Below, piece after piece: positions 52,506-63,575 of a stretch of 64,000 bases of DNA. This stretch comes from Rachycentron canadum (lineage: Eukaryota > Chordata > Actinopteri > Carangiformes > Rachycentridae). Position numbers and translations under genes: made by a program. Under the pieces are notes generated by a model, which saw nothing but the letters and a program-made list of their open reading frames with translations, did not search any database and was not told where the DNA came from. How positions within the stretch are numbered: position 1 is the first letter of the stretch; the number at the start of each line of letters is the position of its first letter. The stretch covers positions 20,187,133 to 20,251,132 of the forward strand of contig CM076651.1 in the NCBI GenBank assembly GCA_038496675.1, written 5' to 3'.

Positions 52506-55500
52506 CTATACCTGGGCACCTCTCTGATCTTCCTCCCTCTCAGTCCCCTTCTCTGTGTCTGTATGACAGCCCTGCTCTCCACACCACTCCTCTCTCCCTG
52601 TGTCCCCCTGTTTTTCCTGCTCCTCCGTCTCCCCACCCCTTTGGGTTTGAGACCAGAACACCAGAGCAGCACATTTCTGCAAACCACACTCCCCTACCTG
52701 CTGCTCACACTGAACCACAAAGATCCGGTAAAGCTCCAGCAGCACAATGAGGATGTTCTTGCAGGTGAAGAAGATCATAAGCTGGTTGAGAACCTGCTCT
52801 TCAAGCATGAGGTAGAGCCGGTAAAGCAGAAATGGGCCATCCTGGAGTCCCACTGTGAGCAGCAAGCTCCACACTTCGCTGGAGCAACAGGAGGAGAACG
52901 AGGATGAGGCACTGGGACGGCACAGGAGTCCACCCATCCTCTGAGCAGGAGACTCACCTGTTCGGGGTCGTGTCTGAGTGAGTACCAAAGGAAATTGCAT
53001 GAGTGCCCATGAGAAGAGGGACAGGCCGATGATGAGAACGGTCCAGTTGGTTTTAACTTCAGGCTCCCTGAAGGTGTCAAAGATGTCCAGGATATCAGCA
53101 CCAAGTCCCACGTAGACCATGAGGAGCTGGGATAGCTGGTCCCGGGACATGTCCCCCTTGGGCATCAGCCAGCGACCCAGAACCAACACTATGAGCATGG
53201 TTTGCTCCAGGCCAGCCACCCAGTTCTCTGGGTCCAGCTCCACAATGCCCTGGGTCAAGGAAACAGCAACATCTGATTACATCAAAGGCATTTATGAAAT
53301 TAGAGAATGAATTTCTCACAGCTTGTGTCACAGAGCAGAGAATTGCCTTTGGATTCTAACTGGGTTTGTTTGCTCTTTCAATATGTTTTTGATCAGTCAT
53401 TTGTATGAATATATTACAATGTTTTATCTCAGTGTGTGTGAAAAAAATAAATCACCAAAACACACTGGCATCTCCTCTCTGGTGTCAATATGATTCTGAT
53501 GACTTGTGAGTCAGTTTTCCATTGTGTCAGGGTTCACTGAGTTTATCCTGAACATTTCATAACAATCCTGAAACACTGCGTCTTCAAACGCTGCCACCCA
53601 GCCTCGAGCACAGCCAAGGGCCAAAAAAGCTCCCAAATCCTACATGAAAGAAACTGCACTAAAACCATCCCAGAAGGGGAGAGATCTGAGAGATTTTCAA
53701 GCAGGAGCCTATCAGGACTTCATCTCAATGTGTCTATTACACATTTCCTGCAACTAATAGTTTATCCACCCCCTTGCTAGATTTAAATCTTATCTGATAT
53801 CAGGTGTTCCTTTAATGTGTCTGTATGGAGGGTGAGGTGGGGAGGCCAGTTTTGTGTTGGGATGCCTACCGCTGTGATTGGTATGTGAGCCAGCATATGA
53901 AGCTCAGGGCCCGAGGAGTTGTTGACGGGCAGTTTGGACTGCAGCAGGCTCAGCTCCAGAAACCAAATGGATGGAATGACAGTACTGAGGTAGAGGAAAA
54001 CCATGGGGGAGAACCTGAAAGGGGACCGCCAAAAGAGAGGAATGAAGGGGGGAGAAAGGTAGGGGTGAGTTATTTTTAGTGGCATGGTTTTATTTATTTA
54101 TTTATTGCCGCTTGCTAAAGAAAAAAGTGTCTCTTTTTATTTTTTTTTTTGTAAAAGAAGCATCAAATTTCAGACAGGCAATTATTCTCATCATATATGC
54201 AAATCCCACTTGACAGTGCAAAGCCTTCTTCATGAGGAGAGAACTTCAAAGTAAGACTCAGTGAGAAAGAGAGAGGCCTGAAGAAAGCTCGTGTCTGAGA
54301 ATGTTCACTGAGTATGTACTGGAGTGCTGGAGTTTTTGAATGAGAAGCCGCTTGGTGTTGACTGAGGTGTGAAACTAAATGCTTCTATCCCTTTGAGGCT
54401 CGCATAATAAAGGTTGACGTCAGCTTATGTTTACTCAAGCATAATTTGAAAAAAATAAATAAATAAAGCATAAATAAAAGCTTGCTGGTCAGAAATGACT
54501 CAAACCAGCGGGAGACTATTTCTCCATGGCTGGATGACAGAGAAGTGATAGCAGACTCTGAACATCAGCTCAATGAAAGACAGAGCAATAACACAGCAGA
54601 GCGATATATCTGTTTTTGATAGACAGTGAAAGAGAGACAGAGTTGCAGGGGATAACCGAGAATTTAGTGGCAGAGAATATCACAGGCCTTACACAAGCTG
54701 ACTTTCTCCGCCCTGGGCAGATGGGTTGTAAAGTGTTCACACATTTACAAGTTTGAAAGTTATTTACCCCTCATACAAAACAGTTGTACAAAGTCTGGCT
54801 ACAACACCTCCATCCTCATGTCACTGCCTTAAACAGAGAAGAAGCAGTGGGTGAGCATCTGGCTGATATATGCTAATTTAGCCCACAAACAATCCGAGCT
54901 GAAGCAGGAGAGAGAAGCCTTTTGCACCAATGAAATGATTTATTTCTTGGTGTTAAACCATTAAACAACTTTAGAAATGTAGCTAGTTTACCGGTCGCAA
55001 GGAATTGCTCTGTTACCTCAGTTAGTCAGTTAGCGTGGAGCCAAGTATTATGTCAAAATATTGTGGTCTCGCTGTCCTAAAGCAGACGCGCTTGCAGTGT
55101 GATTACCAGACTGAAACATCTGAACAACTATTGTATGGTTTGCCATCAAATTCAGTCCAAACATGCATGATTCCCAGAGGATGAAGCCCACTGACTTTGC
55201 TGACCATGTGACATTTTCTTCTCTGGCATCATCAGACGATCAAATTAATGTCATGCTCATCAGCTTCAGTTTTGTTTTTCAAGCTAATTAGCGAATATTA
55301 GCATGCTGCATGGGATGTTTACCATGTTAAGCACTGCACCTGCTAAAAATTAACATGTCAGCACTGTGCATTGTGTACACGCTGAAATGCTGAATCCCTG
55401 CTGGGCCTATGTACAGACTCGGGGAAATGCTAGCGCCGCTGTTAGACTCTTAATCTAGAGATTGATGAGCATTAATGACGTTTAGATATTCACCTCAATC

Positions 55501-56249
55501 ATGCTACTGGCACGACAAGTGAAATCATGATGAGCTACAGGAGCTCAGTCCCCCTGTTTATATAAAATAGGTATTTTGAAAACATTAAAGCCAAATTCAT
55601 TATCATCCTCGCATTTATATTTCTCATTCTGGTCAAACGTGACCTGGCACATTTGGAAAAATGCTTGGAGCTGACCATTCAATCAACATGTCAGCATTAC
55701 CAGGCATCTATCAATGTCAGGCTGATAAATGATGATGAGGAGAAAGGACTGAAGAACATATGCACACAAAATCCTTGATAAAGGTAGAGCATATGGAGAG
55801 CTTTGTCAAACATAATATTTTGCTAAAACTTCTGTTTTTATGCAAATTAAACTTGCGCTGGACTTGCTCCACTATCAACACAACTAGTATTGTGTGACGA
55901 TTATAATGCATGCTGTTTTGTGTAATCTGATAATTAGCTATTTAATTCTTCAGGTTTGACTTACTTCGGACTTTCCTGATATTCACACTGTGGACTGTGT
56001 TGAATATAGGAACATGTTTGGTTTTCATGGTTTGCGTGCATAACCCATGTGTTACCATTTCCACTCTGCGTTACGTGTGCACTTCAGCGTGACTGCCATT
56101 TCCACACCCAGTAGAGCCACGCCCGTCAACAGCATCCAATAGAGTGGCTCCCCTTTAATGGCCACCACACGCCACACTGTCACCACCCCATGGACTGCAA
56201 ACAGGAAGCGACTCAGCAAAGCTAGCAGGATGTTCAAGAGACGACACAT
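52506..56249 (-). CDS. tmem26: Transmembrane protein 26-like gene, complete (3 coding exons)
   Basis: Multi-pass membrane protein of the TMEM26 family; its biochemical role is not established. Coding exons: 56249-56056, 54014-53870 and 53249-52506. They join in phase (introns of 2,041 and 620 nt; donors G|GTAAC and GCG|GTAGGC, acceptors cccctttcag and cttgacccag) into 1,083 nt, 360 residues, close to human TMEM26 (about 368). The start MCRLLNILLALLSR aligns with the family N-terminus. Exon 1 carries two membrane segments and VWRV...GEPLYW. Exon 2 begins after KW with FSPMVFLYLSTVIPSIW and contains an NNSS glycosylation site. Exon 3 carries GRWLMPKGDMSRDQLSQLL, LGADILDIFDTF, LMQFPLVL, LQDGPFLLYRL and LLELYRIFV, all family signatures, then a hydrophilic Glu/Arg-rich tail. 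A donor-like CAG|GTAGGG after residue 297 could allow an alternative C-terminus. I cannot say which teleost paralogue (a or b) it is. Confidence 0.92.
53250..53869 (-). other. tmem26 intron 2
   Basis: A 620-nt intron with consensus ends and no repeat I recognise. It is phase 0, so exons 2 and 3 join between complete codons. Confidence 0.85.
54015..56055 (-). other. tmem26 intron 1
   Basis: A 2,041-nt phase-2 intron. It contains an interspersed repeat (55,080-55,460, listed separately) and tttattta-type low-complexity words near 54,090-54,150. No other exon was seen in it. Confidence 0.85.
55080..55460 (+). repeat. Teleost 'aaatttggtacag' family copy in tmem26 intron 1
   Basis: Ordered phrases: 'gaaacatctgaacaactatt', 'ggtttgccatcaaattcagt', 'cagaggatgaagcccactga', 'tagcatgctgcatgggatgt', 'accatgttaagcactgcacc', and 'gttagactcttaatctaga'. 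These follow the known consensus closely. It lies antisense to tmem26. Confidence 0.7.
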
Positions 56250-57166
56250 TGTGCGCTGCGGAAAACCTGCACAGAAGACAGATTTGTCATGTATCATTAG
56301 GTTTTATTAGACTGTAACTCATTGTGAATGAAAGAAATATATGTTTTAAATGAAAATAAAAAGCCAGTGCAGCCTTGGACGTCTTCTTTCCTTAATTTAC
56401 TGATGCATGCTAAATTGAGGGGCATAATGTCAAATGACAAAGTGAAAAATCATTTATTTAATTTTCATCAAATGATTCATGCAAAGCGGATGGAAATTGG
56501 GGCTGATTCAGCATTTTTGCTAAAAGCAAAGTTTACAATGGAATAGTCAATAAATGTAAAGCTGTACATCAACAATTTTAAAGATTAAAACTGATAACAG
56601 AAATTGCAGAGAGAGAGAAAGAAAATATAATTGAGAAGTACTTTACGCTTCAAAGTTTCACAAGTGTCACAAAGGTTACAACAATAAAGTCGTTTATGTT
56701 CTATAGTTTTTCTAGGATATTACCGTAATAAACTCACCAAAGGTTTTTGCAAAGAATGGAAAACTGCCCAAGGCCACTTCAATTTGATTGCATTTTGCAC
56801 TAAATTTAAGGAATAAACTCACACTGTCAGACTGCCAAAAACCCAACCAACCATGAAAAATTTGCAAACACTTATGTAAGCGCCCGCATCATTACACATC
56901 ATAACCCCGGTTTCAGCTTTTGAGATCAATAACTATTGCATGATGTCAGTGTGAAAACAGTCCTCACTGTCAATTAGTCAGCACTATAAAAGCATCTGAG
57001 CTTTGGGGAAAACTCAAAGCAAGCAGTAATTTGGAAGCAAGAGTTAGACAAACTGATCTTCAGTCAATATTAGAGGACTTCAGGAGGCTTTGCACGTATT
57101 TACTTAAATTGGATCGTTGGATCTCTGTGGATTATTGTGATGACTAGAAAGCAGTGCTAAACTCGG

Positions 57167-57245
57167 GGCATCCGGGTTGCTTAGTGTTTAAGGTGCGTGC
57201 TATGAAACCCAGTTCTACTCAAGGCCCAAGGCTTAACCCTCCTGA
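57167..57245 (+). repeat. tRNA-derived repeat fragment
   Basis: The words 'gcatccgggttgcttagtgt', 'ttaaggtgcgtgctatgaaa' and 'cccagttctactcaaggccc' resemble a tRNA-like A-box region and a decayed B box, as in a fish repeat beginning 'catccgggtagcttagtggt'. It lacks a proper cloverleaf and is not a functional tRNA. Confidence 0.5.
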
Positions 57246-57948
57246 TGATATTTTCCTTTGTCCAATACATACTGAAAGCACAAAGTTTCCAATGAGCTGC
57301 AATAAAATGTCAGGAAGTCATTAAAAAAGTATCAGATATTTCTCACTGTCAAGCAAATATGAATAAGTCATCTGAAATTATAAAATGTTATTAAATCATC
57401 AACAAAGGTTGTTACAAGAATCTATTGGGTCTACAGTTGTAAATGGAGATCACAGACAAAGCAACATAATACCAGTGGAGCACAACTCTAGCCAGAGGGG
57501 TTTTCAACACCCTGACAACCTGAAATGTGTTAATATTAAAGGCTTATAACTGATCTCCAAATTATTATTAAATGACTTATTCACCATAAATAAAGCAATT
57601 AGTCACAACAATATTTAACCCCTCTAGACTGAGCCTTCTTAGAGAGTGGCACTGAAGTGTGTTACCATCTGTGTCAAAAACAGGCAATGTGCTGTGTGGT
57701 GATGTCATGAATACCAATATACATTGAATAGAATTTATGCAATATGGATGACTGCATGCAGTACAGACCTACAGTGTAAGCTGGACTCCTCGCTGAGATC
57801 AGTGTCTTCTGTGTGTATCCCCAAACTTCTGCTGCGGTGCAGTAGAGAACGACAACCACACAACAGTCACACACAATGACCTGGTCTGCATCTGCCCTTT
57901 TAAATGACAGACACCTCCCCGACACTACTGGATGAGTAGGCATGTCAG

Positions 57949-57950
<2 letters not shown>

Positions 57951-57998
<48 letters not shown>

Positions 57999-58020
57999 AT
58001 TTGTGTGTGTATTTGTGTGT
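57951..58020. repeat. (GT)n microsatellite with imperfect tail
   Basis: A pure GT run to 57988, then gtat/ttgtgt variants. Frames through it are artefacts. Confidence 0.95.
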
Positions 58021-58670
58021 CTTCAATATAGAGTGACTACTGTTCAAGTCCACTGGAGTAGAGCAACAGTGAACTGCAGTGTGTTCCATAAGTGTATATG
58101 TGTGTGTCTCCGTCTCCTTGGTGCCACTGTAGGAGATAACGTTTCCTGCCCTTTGCGCCCACATCTTCATTGCCATCCGTCATGATGTCATCTCTCCTGG
58201 CCCAGAACAAAGTTATCTCCCTGGGAGAAGCCAGTCTGCCGTGCTCCCTGTTCAGAGAGCACCCAGCCCTGCCCTGCTCCCACCCATGCCTGCTCTGCCT
58301 CCACACGGCTGGCCCTGATAACAGTCTCGCTCCCTGGCCTCTGTGCACACAAACACAGGCGCGAAGGGAGATGCCGGTGCCCCCCCCAAGCAATCACTGC
58401 AGTGTATGGGTATGTTACTGCTATTGCATCAGAATGAGGATGCCTTGTGGGTCGATGCTGCCCAGGAATGTCAATCCTGTCAACCCACTAAACCAAAAAT
58501 GAATCACAGACAGATGACTGATAAGATGTTTTTTATTGTTTGGTCAGTGTGTAAATCCTAACTATTGGTCAGGAAGTGATCAGTGTTGAGGTGACATTGC
58601 TCCTACATGGCCTTGATGGTATTTTGGTCTCCCTGACAATGAGGCCTTAAATTTGTGTTATCTGATCAGT

Positions 58671-58671
58671 T

Positions 58672-58703
<32 letters not shown>
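58671..58703. repeat. (TTTTG)n simple repeat
   Basis: Repeated ttttg units flanked by T-runs. Confidence 0.9.
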
Positions 58704-58704
<1 letters not shown>

Positions 58705-61700
58705 CCTCTTGGGGGCAGCAGTACCAAGCTGTAAACACACAAATCAATGAGGAATTCATATTCAGGAGACAAAGAGCAACATTAGCATTCATTTTCTGTC
58801 TGACTGATGAATTTAAGTCCACATAGCTACTATTTATTTATTTATTGCTGTTGGTAAGAGCGGTGAACCAAAATGGGAAAGACATTGGCCAGACAACCAA
58901 AACAATAGGAGTTGTATGATGATTGTCTATGGTTTCAGCATAGTCATTTCATCCATTGTTAAGTTAAAAACATTGGATGTAGAAGCTCTGAGGTGTGATC
59001 AGACTAAGTGCATGGTTAATTAGAGGGGCAACGCGATTGCAAGAAAAGTCAACAGATTGCTCTCAATGGTGTGCGAAATGGGGCAAAAATATGTCAGTGG
59101 GAGCTGAAAGTGCATTAACATAAGCAAATAATTTATACCTGTGCTGAGGTCTTATGACGTACAAAGACCAGTTCCAAAGGCAGAGAGTGTCTGAGCTCTC
59201 AAACACACCACAGACACTCATGGTTGCATGTGGTAGCGCATGTATTAGCTATAACTGTGTATAGTTGCCTCATTAGCTGTTTGGCAGAAATTAACATGAA
59301 CTGCAAAAATACTCTCAAATTCAAAGCCAAATATCACATGTCCATACCCTCAGGTACGTCACATATCAGCGTATGCTCATAGCTATGGTGGACCTTTGTT
59401 GTCACGGTAGCAATGATAAACACGTGGTTACTTGTCATGGATAAAAGAAACAATGACTATCGGTTTCACATGGGAAATAAACAGCGGTTCCCTCCATAAT
59501 TACTAGTGGCTAGGGGTCGCCCACTGGAAAAACATAATTATGGATCATAAGAACCTGTTTGTGTGATATTAATTTGCATCATGTTCAGCCTGAACTCATC
59601 CTAAGTGTGGCACTATCTGTCAGTTGTTGGGTCGGTGGGTCTGGATAATATTTTAATCAAGAAAATACACTTTGACGAATTAGATTTCTATTAATTTTGG
59701 TCTGTATATTCATGTCAGTGTTATTAAGAATGATATATACATTAGATAACTTAACTAACATCCATTGCCAGTATTCAGTGAAAACATAAAAATGATGTAT
59801 CCTTTCTGAAGCATTGTGGAAAGTACGAGTGTGCATGTTGGTCCTGTTCCAGCCTTATCAACCATCCACATTTTTCTAATTGTCATTACTTAACCAAACG
59901 TTTCACTTGCCTAACCTTAACCATAACCAGTACATATAGCAATATATATTGGTATATATACAGTACATGATTATCCATAAATATATAATATAACCAAACA
60001 TTTGAATAATGATCTTCCATTACTTTATTGAGTTGTGACCACATTATGTACTGAGCGGGACTTTCTCTCAACTACAGTTCTTCTCATTCTATCTTTGGCA
60101 TTTCTCCTCCTTATTATGATAAATAACAGAGGCTCTCATTGAGGTCATTGTCCCCATGAATCCTAATATCAAAGAGAGCCCCTCATCTTTTTTAGAAGGC
60201 TCATTGTCTGGTCAGGATTTCCCCCCTTTTTGGTATATGACTAGATATCCTCATGGCTTAATAGTCTTGATTTATTGTGGACATTAATGGTCTCCAGACA
60301 ATTACTTGTAATGTTGATGACCTACTGACATTTACTCTTGAGCCATCATTATTATCCCTCATACACAGGTAATATCAAAGTATAATGGGCAGATTGCTAT
60401 GAAATTTACCTTCATTATAAATAAATCCATTACATGTTGTGTATTTCCAGGATTTCCAGGATAAACTTTAGCCTAATTTCTCAGAATAGCACAAGGATAT
60501 TTTAAGACTAAAGTGCGATCGAAATATTGTTTGTAATATCCTCTAATTCAATTTTCAACAGTATTTTCTTAAACTTAAAAGATCAAATTTGAATGTTGTA
60601 AGAAAAGAGTGCAGTGATTATCACAGAGGCTGTGTAGCTATATTAAATCTCAACGGAAAACTATAATATTCTTTGACTGGGAAGCAGTGGTACTTTCTCA
60701 TCCTGAAAATTTCCTCAAATCAATTTCCTAGTTCAGACGAAGAACAGACAAAAGTCTGAATTATTAATAAGGCACAAAGCTGTAAGATGAACATGCAAGT
60801 CAATTATTCATAATCCCTCAAATTAGCGCCTTTTTTGAGCCTTCGTGTTGAAATAATATTCACTGCAGCTAATAATTTTGTTTTAGGAGATCGTGCATCC
60901 ACAAAGCATCTGTCAGAAAGAATTTCAGCATGTTTTTTGTAATTATTCACATCCAACAATTTGGATTTTAGGTTCAAGTGGCCATTTGAAGTCAGGAGAG
61001 AGACACATACGCAGGTAGTAGAGGAAGTCCTTTAATGGTGAGGAAACAGGCAGAACTGTCAGGAGATAAGGCAAAAAAAAAAAAAAAAAATGAACTGAAC
61101 TGAAGAAAAAAAGGGGTGGAGGACAAAAGAAGAAAGAGGTGAAGAGGGGGGTGGCGATGACTTGGGACGAGGGTGAGTGAGTTATCAGCCATGCAGAATA
61201 GTGGTACACCTCATCGTGTTATCCTCTTGTTTGGGCGGCGCTTTTGCTCTTCGAGATAACAGGCGGTTCACTCCAGATCGTGGCTTTGAGTTAGTTAAGC
61301 TAACTATGCTTATTTGTGTTTGAAAGATATGAGCTGGGTTTAGTGCTGCTGACGGTGAAGCAGGTTGTTGTGTCCTGTGTTAAGTTAGTTCAAGGAAAAG
61401 GATGACATAGGGATCTGGATTGTTGGTTTAGCTGTATTCACTGAGTGTGAGTCTCCAACAGGCAACACAGTCCTTTGCCTTCGTAAAACACATGTCTGTA
61501 AATGAAGTCCTTTTAACACTTTTCAAACTCATAACTACTTCCATTAATTACCATATTTCCATATTGACAGGTCATGACACTTCATTTCTTCTGAAGTTTT
61601 TTTTCACTGAGGCCTGCAGTAGCCTATATTTCAGCTGCACCAGTCTGCCAGCATTGAAGTGGCACAGCTCCAGCAGTTTCTTATATACAACCCTGGATAT

Positions 61701-61731
61701 CAGCCATTCACACAGACCTGCTGCCTACTCC

Positions 61732-63575
61732 TCACATGGTGTAAGCCACCCAGTAGATCACATTCACCACGGCAAAAGTGAAAGGAAACACGGCCCTGGC
61801 GTAGATGTCGATGGTGTCAGCATCGATGGGCTTGCAGACGCACTTGGAACAGCACTTCTTCTCCTCCTCACTCTCTTCCACCTGCTTGGACCTTCTCCTT
61901 CTAGGCTCGACCTCTTCGGTGCCGACCTCCCCAGGGATTTCGGTGCTGGAGCGCTGAGTCCGGCCATGACGGCTGGAAATCATCACACCCTGGTTCATGC
62001 CAGTGACCGACAGGGAAAACAGAACCATAGCCTGTTTGCCATTCTTTACAATGGACTGTAGGGAGATAGAGAGAGGAGCATGTCAGTTCTTTCTGAAGCT
62101 TGACCTGGTAGAGTTTAGTGTTTAAAAATGCGATAAAAAGATAATATGAGAACGTGACAGTTATCCCATCTTTTCTCTGGTGGACTAGTGGACTGGGGGA
62201 ATTAATACCAGCAGACAGAAATAGTCATTTCACAGAAATCTTGAATCCCTCCTCCTAAAAACTGCATGCATTCAAATGTGAATTGTTCTGTTTTCTTCAT
62301 TAAAAACAGCACTTTTTGTCAAAGCATCTCGTGCTTTGCCCTATCCATGTCCTATTTTTCTGGTTAACTTTTTGCACCACATCAGCACTAATTTTACATT
62401 TTTGGAAACATGGCAGTCCAGAGCTGCATAAGGCCATGTGTAAAACACAGCAGATTATTGATTACTCAAGTTCACAACTTGATTATCAAAGGAAGTTGAT
62501 TCATTATAGCTTGGGATGTTACGTTGAAATTCATAAGTCAATGCAGTACACTGAAGTAAACATAATTTTTTCTTGTGTTGTCTGTGTTTTTGTTTAATAT
62601 TTCTTTATTCAAAAGAAATTTCAAGAAACAGAATAATAACAGATCTTTTTCTGCACGTATATCCCAGTGAGATAAACATCCATAGCAAAGGAAACAGACA
62701 GTATGATGACAATCGCTATTACCCCCTGTAGGGCTGTCTTCAATTTTCCCATTATGCTCTACAGAGATTCATTGTCTTGCTGAAGGTCAGTGGGATGGAT
62801 GCTTGTTGACAGCAGGGCTTGAAAGCCCGGACCAGGTCTATGTTTGGAAGGCATGCTCATTACTCATCCACCCCCCACCCCCCCCCCACCCCACCNNNNN
62901 NNNNNNNNNNNNNNNNNNNNNNNNNNNNNNNNNNNNNNNNNNNNNNNNNNNNNNNNNNNNNNNNNNNNNNNNNNNNNNNNNNNNNNNNNNNNNNNNNNNN
63001 NNNNNNNNNNNNNNNNNNNNNNNNNNNNNNNNNNNNNNNNNNNNNNNNNNNNNNNNNNNNNNNNNNNNNNNNNNNNNNNNNNNNNNNNNNNNNNNNNNNN
63101 NNNNNNNNNNNNNNNNNNNNNNNNNNNNNNNNNNNNNNNNNNNNNNNNNNNNNNNNNNNNNNNNNNNNNNNNNNNNNNNNNNNNNNNNNNNNNNNNNNNN
63201 NNNNNNNNNNNNNNNNNNNNNNNNNNNNNNNNNNNNNNNNNNNNNNNNNNNNNNNNNNNNNNNNNNNNNNNNNNNNNNNNNNNNNNNNNNNNCACCCCAC
63301 CCCACCCCAAGCCAAGCATTGTTATCTGCTGATGGGAGAACATGATGGGAATGATTTCCTCACCTCAGAGCTGAGCTTGTTGGCCTTCACCTTGGCCTTC
63401 TCTTTGAGTCGATAGTCAGCGTTGTAGTGTGCGAAGGCATACTCAATGAGAGCCGCAAACACAAAGACATAACAGATCCAGAAGTAGACGTCTAACGCTT
63501 TGATGGCCGATGCTCGTGGCAGGGAGGAGCGGGCACTCACCATAAGTGTGGTCATGGTGAGAACAGTTGTGATAC
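61732..63575 (-). CDS. gabrd: GABA-A receptor delta subunit, 3' part (last two exons)
   Basis: Subunit of a pentameric GABA-gated chloride channel; delta-containing receptors mediate extrasynaptic tonic inhibition, usually with alpha4 or alpha6. Coding exons: 63575-63364 (acceptor ctttctacag, donor GAG|GTGAGG, phase-1 entry, phase-0 exit) and 62055-61732 (acceptor ctccctacag). The first encodes the pore-lining M2 (GITTVLTMTTLMVSAR), the M2-M3 loop SSLPRASAIKALDVYFW and M3 to LIEYAFAHYNADYR, all diagnostic of delta rather than pi, rho or gamma. The second (107 residues) begins SIVKNGKQAMVLFSLSV, continues through a short cytoplasmic loop with RRRR, an acidic run and a Cys cluster, and ends with PIDADTIDIYARAVF and M4 to the terminal YWVAYTM. 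The ligand-binding domain, Cys loop and M1 are encoded beyond the right edge, so the gene is partial here. Confidence 0.95.
62056..63363 (-). other. gabrd last intron, with assembly gap
   Basis: About 1.3 kb between the last two coding exons, including the N gap. No further exon seen. Sequence at 62,580-62,770 is ordinary intronic DNA. Confidence 0.8.
62896..63292. other. Assembly gap of 397 N in a (CCCCA)-type tract
   Basis: Flanks are ccaccccccacccccccc on the left and caccccaccccaccccaa on the right, so the gap lies within one C-rich simple repeat. The gabrd sense strand would be (TGGGG)n. The true length is unknown, and frames across it are artefacts. Confidence 0.98.

Larger units (their letters stand above)
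56250..61731. other. Spacer between tmem26 and gabrd
   Basis: It holds the tmem26 5' region and gabrd 3' UTR. Just upstream of the tmem26 start the minus strand reads tctgtcttctgtgcag and ttttccgcag, so the start codon may lie in exon 2 of the transcript, after a non-coding first exon. A minus-strand TTTAAAAG near 57,905 is a possible distant TATA-like element. The repeat-free block 58,090-58,340 contains 'tgatgtcatc' (CRE-like) and gataac words. For gabrd, minus-strand ATTAAA at 61,031-61,036 and AATAAA at 60,271-60,276 are candidate poly(A) signals. An A-run lies at about 61,073-61,090. Confidence 0.4.

Noticed and set aside
52304..52687. A 127-codon minus-strand frame overlapping the tmem26 tail
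   Set aside because: Out of frame with the conserved exon; it reads through the palindromes as a mirrored PHTPWVCGVW stretch. A total of 360 residues in the main frame matches family length better.
52460..52907. Plus-strand frames of about 96 and 114 codons
   Set aside because: They lie antisense to tmem26 exon 3 and its 3' end; no domain, and the opposite strand has clear homology.
52775..53104. An alternative 109-codon minus-strand frame in tmem26 exon 3
   Set aside because: A shifted reading of the real exon; it would be used only if the 79-nt intron-like segment were removed, which destroys conserved motifs.
56985..56991. TATAAAA on the plus strand
   Set aside because: No plus-strand gene follows it; both genes here run on the minus strand.
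57167..57245. A possible functional tRNA gene
   Set aside because: The A-box-like part is present but the B box and acceptor stem do not pair; it fits a tRNA-derived repeat fragment.
61447..62061. A 204-codon open frame on the plus strand
   Set aside because: It is antisense to the gabrd last exon; its length comes from the codon structure of that exon and it shows no family similarity.
62803..63415. Several long frames of 151-198 codons
   Set aside because: Artefacts of the second N gap and its C-rich flanks.
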